A DNA stretch of 60,567 nucleotides, taken from positions 1 through 60,567 of the forward strand of contig DIGJ01000035.1 in NCBI GenBank assembly GCA_002419585.1, read 5' to 3'. The position numbers were made by a program, and so were the translations under genes. Position 1 is the first letter of the stretch, and the number at the start of each line of letters is the position of its first letter. Under the pieces are notes generated by a model, which saw only the letters and a list, made by a program, of their open reading frames with translations, ran no database searches and was not told the DNA's origin. Of the stretch, positions 22,121 to 28,876 are shown piece after piece. The DNA is from Lachnoclostridium sp. UBA5725. GTDB lineage: Bacteria; Bacillota; Clostridia; Lachnospirales; Lachnospiraceae.

Positions 22121-22438
22121 AATATCGGTTACTGCGGTACTTAATAAAAAGGTATCAATATAGCTGGTATTGTTTTTTATAAAATACCACAGTAGCTGGT
22201 ATCATTTTAAAAAATAAAGTACCACAGTAGCTGGTATTAAATCCATAAAAAGTACCACTGTACCTGGTATGTTTTGTAGAAAAAAGTACCACCGTAGATG
22301 GTATCATTTCAAAAAATAAAGTACCACTGAAGTTGGTATTAAATCTATAAAAGTACCACATACATTGATACTTATTGATGCAAATGTATCAGCTATACTG
22401 GTACCTTTTTTCAGAAAGGTATCAGCTATATTGGTACC
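22121..22438. repeat. array of ten 20-bp near-palindromes at about 33-bp spacing
   Basis: Units begin at 22121, 22151, 22184, 22219, 22252, 22286, 22321, 22353, 22386 and 22419. The consensus is GTACCACNGTAGCTGGTAT, a GTACCA...TGGTAY imperfect inverted repeat. Units 3-7 point one way and units 1, 2, 9 and 10 read as the reverse complement. Spacers are 10-16 bases of A/T-rich DNA, partly repeated themselves: the units at 22184-22238 and 22286-22340 form a longer repeat of about 102 bases. It is not CRISPR-like, because spacers are short and repetitive. Confidence 0.75.
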
Positions 22439-22540
22439 ATTTATTTTATTCCATCATATTAATTCAATTTAATTAAAAACATACCAATCAGATATTATTC
22501 CTGGCTAGCAATACAAATTATCTTGAACAAGCAAAAGAAA

Positions 22541-22564
22541 AAGGCATCAGACTTCTGACACCTT
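22541..22564 (-). terminator. rho-independent terminator of the nuclease gene
   Basis: On the - strand AAGGTGTCAG pairs with CTGATGCCTT (two G-U pairs) around a 4-base loop and is followed by TTTTTCTTTT. It lies about 80 bases past the nuclease stop. Confidence 0.65.
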
Positions 22565-22641
22565 AATAACGATTTGCTATAAAATACATTTCCTTAAAAT
22601 ATAAATCTAGCATCTCTTTTTTGTACTACTAATTGATTTAA

Positions 22642-23524
22642 TTATTCACCCACTAGGCCATCACCATCTCTATCATCCATATATTTATATAACCAGCAAT
22701 CTTTTGTAATTGGCATTTTATATCCTGCGGCTTTTGCTTCTTTGATAGTTACTTTTCCATTTCCGTTTGTATCTATTTTTTCCAATTTACCCTTTTCGTT
22801 TGACTGTTTCGGTTTAGTTTGAGTTTTATCTTTAGATGAATTCACTTTATCAGGATTTACATTATCAAAACTATCTGTTACCTTCCTTCCTTTAAGAACA
22901 TATGAAAATTTATAATGAGATGGAATTTGGGTTTTAGTATCTGGATATGTTATCACTGCTACAAAATTGGTGCAACCTTCTGCATCTCTAATCACTTTTT
23001 CCATATAAGCTTGGTCGCCATTTCTATTTAATGTGCTGTTTTGCGGGGTAATATTATATGCGTTAGACACACCACCCAGACTATCTGCAATGACATGCCC
23101 TTGGTCTAAATTCTCTTGCTCTGTTCCTGGCACGTTGGCTTCATCCTTATAATATCTTCCGTTATCCAAAACTGGTTCTGTTTTATCGATTTGTAATACA
23201 ACCTTATCGGCTATCACATAAACAAGTTGTCCATGCTTGTTTGTTAGTGCCCAATATACTCTATTACCATATCCAACATCAACGGCTACGTTAGATTTCC
23301 TTACCAGATAGATTGCCTCCATCAACTTCAATCACTTTATATGACTGACCATTATATTTTATATACCTGACATTATTTTTTGTTACTGATGTCACATTAC
23401 TGTTCGCAGCCTGTACTGTGATACCTTTATTTATAAAGCTACTACAAGCATCATTATTAAATGCTACTGTTAAAAATAGAATTAGTGCAGTTATTAGAAC
23501 CTTATTAATTTTGTTGTTCTTCAT
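22642..23524 (-). pseudogene. secreted DNA/RNA non-specific endonuclease split by a frameshift
   Basis: The first frame (23524 to about 23291) encodes a signal peptide (KVLITALILFLTVAFNNDAC) and a YIKYNGQSYKVIEVDGGNLS segment, then stops. The second frame continues at about 23310 as KSNVAVDVGYGNRVYWALTN and contains the beta-beta-alpha-metal nuclease core QGHVIADSLGGVSNAYNITP with the QNSTLNRNGDQ segment. It ends in a Ca-binding/excalibur-like end (DTNGNGKVTIKEA and MDDRDGDG). One base near 23295-23310 would join them. It is either a true pseudogene or a sequencing error. The family secretes DNA-degrading enzymes. Confidence 0.75.
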
Positions 23525-23663
23525 TTTATTTCCTTCCATAATTCTTTTTTCATTTCAAACCATTTTCTTATCGGATTATTTTATCACCTATTAAGTAGTA
23601 AGTAAACTCATGCACTGTTTATAAAGTACTATATTCATAATAAAAATCGTTTATTCTATTTAT

Positions 23664-23717
23664 AATGCCAAAAGGATACCCAACCTCTGATAAGGTGCAT
23701 GGTATCCTTTTAGCATT
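23664..23717 (-). terminator. long-stem terminator
   Basis: AATGCCAAAAGGATACC (23664-23680) pairs with GGTATCCTTTTAGCATT (23701-23717) with one mismatch. It lies downstream of the gene at 23781 and upstream of the nuclease promoter region. Confidence 0.6.
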
Positions 23718-23780
23718 TGGCTAAGTATTTTATTTCTTACTTTTTATAGCTTCTTTCTCAGTATCCAATATCATCTCACT

Positions 23781-24281
23781 TTACTCATACCGCCTCGATA
23801 TTTCCGTATAAATCACTCTTAAATCAAGACCCTCTTCATATTTTTCTATAAACTCGTAAACCGGTAATGGCTCCCATTTTTCATCCTCGATTTTAATTCC
23901 AAAAAGTAGGTCTTTCGGTTTCTTTTTAATACGAACAACAAGACCTGCTTTTCCTAACATAGCATAAGCCATGTAATTGAAAAATTCCTGTTTTAAAATT
24001 TCTGTATTATTCGTATCATTCTTATAATAATTGAAAATAACGGGGCCGTCTAGCGTTGATAAAGTCACAGTTTTATCTTCCTTGATGCGAAATATCTCAT
24101 CCGTCAATGTCATCGCCTCGTACCTTTGTTCCAAACTGATATCCTGTATCGCCTCCAAAATCCGTTTCCGTTCTGCCTCTTCGAACAGCTTATAATAGAT
24201 GTTCAATATATACGCATCTTCTTTCCCAAAATATTTAATTCTCTCATGGACTATTCTTATCTCACAATATCCATGCTGCAT
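23781..24281 (-). CDS. hypothetical protein, 5' end doubtful
   Basis: This is a 166-residue open frame of unknown family with a mixed alpha/beta sequence (RILEAIQDISLEQRYEAMTL, VTLSTLDGPVIFNYYKND, QEFFNYMAYAMLGKAGLVVR). No ribosome site precedes the ATG and its 5' end overlaps the start of a divergent frame at 24273. This suggests that the upstream part was lost at a recombination junction near 24275. Confidence 0.45.
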   Translation of the reverse strand: MQHGYCEIRIVHERIKYFGKEDAYILNIYYKLFEEAERKRILEAIQDISLEQRYEAMTLTDEIFRIKEDKTVTLSTLDGPVIFNYYKNDTNNTEILKQEFFNYMAYAMLGKAGLVVRIKKKPKDLLFGIKIEDEKWEPLPVYEFIEKYEEGLDLRVIYTEISRRYE

Positions 24282-24596
24282 AATGGAGATGAAGTAGATA
24301 TAGTTGCATTTTTTTCAAGTCCTGAAAACAACGCATTAATTTTAGCTGACAGTGAAAATAAAGATGGCAATGTATTTGGTATAGTTGAAATTAACGACAA
24401 TGATGATATTCCCAAAAAATTCTACATGGCACGAGGTGAGGATGGTGTTCTAATCTCCGATTATTGTGAACAAGGAATCTTTTGGAAAAGCAAACATCAT
24501 CAAAAATCATTTGAATATGTAGACTTTAACAAAGTACCAATAATAAAAATGTGCAAAAAAATCATTAATTATATGAGTGAAATCGAGTTTAAATGA
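24273..24596 (+). pseudogene. 3' part of an unknown gene
   Basis: This is a rightward frame of 107 codons (HNGDEVDIVAFFSSPENNAL, GIVEINDNDDIPKKFYMARG, IKMCKKIINYMSEIEFK). It has no ribosome site, and its ATG lies inside the start of the opposite-strand gene. It is probably a 5'-truncated gene of unknown function. Confidence 0.4.
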
Positions 24597-24621
24597 GCAT
24601 CCATTAGTATAATCTTTTCTT

Positions 24622-24659
24622 TGTGGTAGACACTTTAAGCAAAACGATAATCTACCACA
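24622..24659 (+). terminator. hairpin after the truncated rightward gene
   Basis: TGTGGTAGA (24622-24630) and TCTACCACA (24651-24659) form a perfect 9-bp stem with a 20-base loop. No T tract follows. The remainder of 24597-24907 shows no feature. Confidence 0.4.
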
Positions 24660-24907
24660 AGGATGAATAAATCTCAGCATTTAGGATTTAATTATTTTGA
24701 TTATAGCTTTTTAAGTTATCCAAATAGTTCTACCAGAAAACATACATGTCTCCTAGCTCAAATCTAGATATCAAAATTAGATTCACATATCTCTCATTTA
24801 TAATATATTCCTGCATTTACTTCATGTATAAATTATTGTTTTTCCTAATTTATAAACATTATCCACCCTCTCTGTGCTATAGTTCAAATAGTTATTAAGC
24901 AACACCC

Positions 24908-25402
24908 CTATCCAAAGACATCATTAAATTCCTTTGCTTTCAACAGTCCTTTTACATCTTCATAAATATCATCGAGATACCATGGCTTAACCCCTGCTTT
25001 TTCAAGCAATTTATTCTGAGTAATCACCTCGTTTTCATGTTCAAGTTCCCTTATAGCCCAATCAATCCTTCTCAAGTGAAATTCCTGCAGTGTTTCAATG
25101 TGACTATCCAGATAGTCTTTAACCAATGGTAATCTATCTCGATTTTTTCCAAACCAACCATTAATCCCAAGCCTTCCACCTACACTATGCCACTGAACAT
25201 GCTCCGGTCGTCCCGTGTGCATTGATTTAACAATTGCTTGTACTTGAATCAAAAGCTCTTTATCTCGCTTTACCCAGTCGATGTTATCCTGTACCGCTCC
25301 CCTTGATTTTGAATTAGAAAGCAACCACTGCTTGCCTTCATTGAGCTCCAATACACGAAAGACTCTTTCTTCATTGTTTCTAATAACATCATTCTTTTTC
25401 AA
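24908..25402 (-). pseudogene. Tn7-like remnant: TnsB N-terminus fused to TnsD C-terminus
   Basis: This is a 164-codon frame starting with TTG six bases after GAGGGAGG. The first 40 residues (LKKNDVIRNNEERVFRVLEL, QWLLSNSKS) resemble the beginning of Tn7-like TnsB transposases. The rest (NIDWVKRDKELLIQVQAIVK, GRLGINGWFGKNRDRLPLVK, EFHLRRIDWAIRELEHENEV) resembles the C-terminal domain of TnsD/TniQ-type target selectors. An internal deletion removing most of tnsB, all of tnsC and most of tnsD would explain this. The assignments rest on remembered family patterns. Confidence 0.5.
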
Positions 25403-25763
25403 CTGAATCCTCCCTCTCAACAACAACCTGCCAATCCAATACTCCTCTGTTAAACCAAAACTGCTGGCTTTTTTCTAACAGGAGAGCAACCGATGGTCTA
25501 ATCAAGTTCTTCCTATAGACACATTCTCTCACGAGTAAATCACCATTTGCCTTTTTACGTACAAAGTCAGTTGTATATTCCGCATCTTCCTCTAAGCCAT
25601 CTAATAATACATTGCATTGGATTTCAACAATATCTTCCTTCTCGGATAGATAGTTCAGGCATGCTGCTTGAACCTTATCATATGTTTTACAAATCTCCTG
25701 ACATTTACTGACCTTCTTCTTCTCACAACGCCCCTTTTGAATTCTGTTCCTAATTTTAAACAC
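25389..25763 (-). CDS. TnsA-like endonuclease subunit of a Tn7-like element (remnant)
   Basis: This 124-residue protein resembles small clostridial TnsA-like proteins: IRNRIQKGRC at the start, ACLNYLSEKEDIVEIQCNVL in the middle, then AEYTTDFVRKKANGDLLVRE and FNRGVLDWQVVVE. Asp in YTTDF would be the second catalytic acid, but the ExK position reads ECV, so activity is doubtful. The GTG start lies on top of GGAGG; an ATT eight bases downstream of that site is possible. It overlaps the TnsB-like start, as tnsA-tnsB pairs do. Confidence 0.5.
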   Translation of the reverse strand: MFKIRNRIQKGRCEKKKVSKCQEICKTYDKVQAACLNYLSEKEDIVEIQCNVLLDGLEEDAEYTTDFVRKKANGDLLVRECVYRKNLIRPSVALLLEKSQQFWFNRGVLDWQVVVEREDSVEKE

Positions 25764-25799
25764 CTCCGATTTTTTATGAGATTTTCCCGATTATTAAAA

Positions 25800-25843
25800 G
25801 TTCGGGCATAATTCGGATAAAATTCGGAAAAAATTCGGAAAAT
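25800..25843 (+). repeat. four direct repeats at exact 11-bp spacing
   Basis: (G/A)TTCGG(G/A) occurs at 25800, 25811, 25822 and 25833, each followed by an A/T-rich tetramer or so (last three units ATTCGGA). The spacing puts every copy on the same face of the helix. Confidence 0.7.
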
Positions 25844-25900
25844 TGAATCTTCTGTAACGCCTTATTTTAAAAGCTTCTATCAATATCTCCAATCTTTTCC

Positions 25901-25940
25901 TCCGAACTTTTTCCGATTTTCTTCCGAGTTTTGTCCGGAT
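25901..25940 (-). repeat. four inverted-orientation repeats at exact 11-bp spacing
   Basis: TCCG(A/G) occurs at 25901, 25912, 25923 and 25934, which is the reverse complement of the cluster at 25800-25843. A further palindromic AAAATCCGGGATTTT lies at 25947-25961. Confidence 0.7.
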
Positions 25941-26111
25941 TTCATCAAAATCCGGGATTTTGCATAGCTTCCTAAAATCAAATATCGAAAAGTCCTTATT
26001 TTAAGCCACTTTCAGAGCTTACCCCTGTAAAATAATTCCCCGAATAACATCATTTTTGAATACCTCTATATCATGGGGTAACCCTCTTTAGCCTCGTAGG
26101 GGCAATCTCAT

Positions 26112-26152
26112 TTATCCACTAACGAGGTCTATCTTCATTGCAGTTATCCACA
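26112..26152 (+). promoter_or_regulatory. two DnaA-box-like sequences
   Basis: TTATCCACT (26112-26120) and a perfect TTATCCACA (26144-26152) lie in the same non-coding stretch as the phased repeats. No gene is visible in 25764-26512. Confidence 0.45.
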
Positions 26153-26364
26153 AAATTCTTCAAAGATATCGCTTTTCGTTCATAATTTCTTCTATCTTTT
26201 TTCCTTCTCTTTTCCTCTTCTTTTTCCATTCCTTTTTCTTTCTTTCAAAAAAGTGAAAAGAGCTGGGATGCTTGATTTTCAAGGGTTCTACGTTTATTTT
26301 TCTTAAATTTTTCTAATGTTAATTTGTAGAAGCTATGCGTTTCTGGTCTGAAATGGATAAAAAA

Positions 26365-26407
26365 ACAGACCTGAGACGGGGCGGTTTATGGCCCTATCTA
26401 GGTCTGT
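26365..26407. terminator. hairpin ACAGACCT/AGGTCTGT
   Basis: An 8-bp perfect stem (26365-26372 and 26400-26407) encloses a GC-rich 27-base loop. Six A residues precede it. It may be a terminator for leftward transcription or a structured element. Confidence 0.4.
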
Positions 26408-26466
26408 GAACGAGGTTAATTTCGTTTTTATTTTCGTATTCATTTTCTACTTGTTCGAGGATAATT

Positions 26467-26511
26467 GCGGTTGCCTAATGGATAAGACGGGGCGCCTCGG
26501 GACAGCTACGC
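26467..26511 (+). other. tRNA-like 5' fragment (weak)
   Basis: GCGGTTG followed by CCTAATGGATAAG resembles the acceptor strand and D-arm of a tRNA-Arg, but two D-stem bases are missing and no anticodon or T-arm follows. It abuts the degV stop codon. It may be a displaced att-type fragment or chance. Confidence 0.25.
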
Positions 26512-26512
26512 A

Positions 26513-27349
26513 TTAAAAGCAAACAATAATTCCCCCATCATTTGCATACAGAGTACTTACGCCTTGCGTATCCATAATAATCACATCCTTGAAATCCACT
26601 CTCTTTTCTAACTCTTCCTTCACAAAAAGTGCTCTTTCATAATTGTTACAATGTGCAATAGCCAAGGTCCTGTCTTGAGAGTTTCTTACTTTGTCTGCAA
26701 TAATTTCACTCATACGAATTAAAGCTTTTTTCATTCCTCTTGCTTGATCTACCTTATCAATGCTACCTTCGTCGTTACCAATCATAATCGGCTTAATATT
26801 GAGAGCACTTGCTATGAAGGCTTTCATATTGGATAAACGACCATTTTTTCTTAAATTCTCTAACGATTCTAATACAAAAAAAGTAGACATTTCATCTCTG
26901 AATTTATTTGTTTGCTCAATTACTTCTTTAAAAGGAAGTCCCCCATCTGCCAACTCTTGTATCTTCATTGCAATTAGTGTCTGTCCACCAGATGCAGATT
27001 TTGAATCAAATACGTAAATATTTTTATCTGGATTTTGTTCCAGATACAAATTTCTTGCAAGTTCGGCACAATTATAAGAACCACTTAGCTGGGATGATAA
27101 TGTAATAATGTAAATATCATCTGCCTGGTCAAATAATTTCATATAGCTTTCCGGTGCAGGACAAGCTGATTTTGGGCAAGCTGAGCTTGCAGCCATCTTT
27201 GTTATAAACTCCTTTTGATTAAATGTTTCATCATCAATAAATGATTCATTTTCAATTTGCAAAGTAAGTGGAACTAAGTCTATTTTTTTACTTGACTTTT
27301 GTTCCTTTGTTAAATCCGTACAACTATCACCAATGATTCGATATGACAT
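26513..27349 (-). CDS. degV: DegV-family fatty-acid-binding protein
   Basis: This 278-residue protein, of normal length for the family, begins MSYRIIGDSCTDLTKEQ. The start was chosen at the ATG nine bases after AGGAGG, dropping a 16-residue extension. DegV features are the N-terminal GDSCTDLT loop, ITLSSQLSGSYNCAELARNL (residues 84-103), FDSKSASGGQ, and ENLRKNGRLSNMKAFIASAL. DegV/FakB proteins bind a fatty acid and hand it to FakA for phosphorylation. A 12-bp inverted repeat overlaps the probable promoter. Confidence 0.88.
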   Translation of the reverse strand: MSYRIIGDSCTDLTKEQKSSKKIDLVPLTLQIENESFIDDETFNQKEFITKMAASSACPKSACPAPESYMKLFDQADDIYIITLSSQLSGSYNCAELARNLYLEQNPDKNIYVFDSKSASGGQTLIAMKIQELADGGLPFKEVIEQTNKFRDEMSTFFVLESLENLRKNGRLSNMKAFIASALNIKPIMIGNDEGSIDKVDQARGMKKALIRMSEIIADKVRNSQDRTLAIAHCNNYERALFVKEELEKRVDFKDVIIMDTQGVSTLYANDGGIIVCF

Positions 27350-27379
27350 ATATATCAACCTCCTACGAGAACATTCACT

Positions 27380-27410
27380 ATTATATGTAGTTTCCATTAC
27401 TACATATAAT
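27380..27410 (-). promoter_or_regulatory. operator-like inverted repeat upstream of degV
   Basis: ATTATATGTAGT (27380-27391) and ACTACATATAAT (27399-27410) form a perfect 12-bp inverted repeat around a 7-base centre. The arm nearest the gene contains a TATAAT box, so a bound dimer would block the degV promoter. Confidence 0.6.
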
Positions 27411-27445
27411 CATACCATATGTCACATGCATCGTCAAGAAAACAC

Positions 27446-28663
27446 TCAACTTTTTTCACTTTGAAAGACAAGATTAATATCGTTTACAATGTTACCATCC
27501 AGCTCTTTTCGGTTCACCATTTTTTGAAGTATTTGTATGGATCTTTCATGGCTCATTCCTTTTTTGTATGGACGCTCTTCTGACAATGCCTGATAAATAT
27601 CGAGGCACGCCATCAACCTTTCTTCCTTACCAAGTTGATCTTTTGTTTTTCCAAACGGATATCCTTTTCCATTCAATTTTTCATGATGACAGGATGCCCA
27701 TCTGGTAATCTCTTCTAATCCTTTTATCTTATGCAACATCTGATATGTGTAATATGCATGTGTCTTTATATGTTCATATTCATCTTCTGTTAGTTTATCC
27801 GGTTTTTCTAAAATATCATGTTCTACTACTAGTTTTCCTATATCGTGAACTGCTCCTGCAAAATATAATTTTGCCTGTTTTTCTTCATCATATCCATAAT
27901 ACTTTGCCATCGTCAAACATTTTTTTGCTATGCCGAGCGAGTGTTCTTTCGTGAATTCAGATTTGTAGTCGACAATATTAGCATAAAGAGAAGAAAAGTG
28001 AATCAGTTCTTCAGGCGTATAATCTCTTTCCATATATGGCAATTCTTCAAAAAGAACGTTTTCGATTTGACCATTTTCCATCTTAATAAGCGTTTGTGGA
28101 GTAACATTCTGCAAAAAAGCATTCACGCTATCTCGATCAAATAGCTTATCTTCTTCTTGTTTTAAAAAGGAAACGATTTTTTGTAATTTTTCATCTGTTA
28201 CAACACTTAAATCAAACATGGCATCTACTTGATCTGCAAGATGAATAATACGTGCATATAAAGGTGTCTCACTGGTCTTTTTCATAAAAGGCCCACTTCC
28301 ATCTGCACATTCATGATGAAATAAAATCGCACCTTTCACATCTTTGAAAAATGGTAGCTTCTTTATATTTCTCTCTCCTAGCAGACAATGTTTACCGATT
28401 ATTAATTCCTTCTTTGATTCTTTGGAAGCATTCCCCTTCCCATATTCATCCTCTATGTATTCTGTCAATGCATTATCGTGCAGTGCTGCACAAGCTGCTA
28501 AATCTAATTGTTCCTCAACGGTCAAGTCAAAATATTTTCCTAACTGGATAGAAAGATATGCAATTCTTTTGGAGTGATATGTCGTTACCCCTACTAATTC
28601 ATGTTCCACACAATCAAGTGCATAGGAAAATGAATATAGCATATCATTAAAACAAATTTTCAT
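27446..28663 (-). CDS. HD/HD-GYP-type phosphohydrolase
   Basis: This 405-residue protein has two HD-related halves. Residues 25-140 contain RIAYLSIQLGKYFDL and ACAALHDNALTEY, with FHHECADGSGP. Residues 240-400 hold the HD-GYP-type core HDIGKLVVEHDILEKPDKLT with CHHEKLNGKGYPFG and ERLMACLDIYQALSEERPYK. The second half fits a cyclic-di-GMP phosphodiesterase, with the GYP region preserved as GKGYP. GGGAAGG precedes the ATG. No sensory domain is visible. Confidence 0.85.
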   Translation of the reverse strand: MKICFNDMLYSFSYALDCVEHELVGVTTYHSKRIAYLSIQLGKYFDLTVEEQLDLAACAALHDNALTEYIEDEYGKGNASKESKKELIIGKHCLLGERNIKKLPFFKDVKGAILFHHECADGSGPFMKKTSETPLYARIIHLADQVDAMFDLSVVTDEKLQKIVSFLKQEEDKLFDRDSVNAFLQNVTPQTLIKMENGQIENVLFEELPYMERDYTPEELIHFSSLYANIVDYKSEFTKEHSLGIAKKCLTMAKYYGYDEEKQAKLYFAGAVHDIGKLVVEHDILEKPDKLTEDEYEHIKTHAYYTYQMLHKIKGLEEITRWASCHHEKLNGKGYPFGKTKDQLGKEERLMACLDIYQALSEERPYKKGMSHERSIQILQKMVNRKELDGNIVNDINLVFQSEKS

Positions 28664-28795
28664 ATGTAACCTTCCCTATCTTTCGTATTTCGTTTCTTAA
28701 TTATTCATTTTTATAGTTCCTATTATAACAGAAAAATTCAAAATATAGCATGTGAAATAAAAGATTAATCATTGCAACTGAAAGCAGTGTTAAAT

Positions 28796-28838
28796 AAAAA
28801 ATGAGAATCAGGTGATGCAACACCTGATTCTCATTTTT
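28796..28838. terminator. strong bidirectional rho-independent terminator
   Basis: A perfect stem of about 18 bp (AAAAATGAGAATCAGGTG with its complement) encloses the loop ATGCAA, with A residues on one side and T residues on the other. It lies just past the stop of the 1,624-residue protein gene. Confidence 0.85.
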
Positions 28839-28876
28839 TAAAGCTTACATTGTTTTATGATCGTGAAATACTTCCT

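Noticed and set aside
22155..22361. 68-codon leftward gene with FNTxxxGTLFF repeats
   Set aside because: The frame exists only because the palindrome array lacks stops in that phase; there is no ribosome site.
22121..22438. CRISPR array
   Set aside because: Spacers are 10-16 bases, A/T-rich and partly repeated, units point in both directions and no cas genes are visible.
24126..24272. N-terminal extension of the rightward frame at 24,273
   Set aside because: This part is the antisense of the gene at 23,781 and has no ribosome site.
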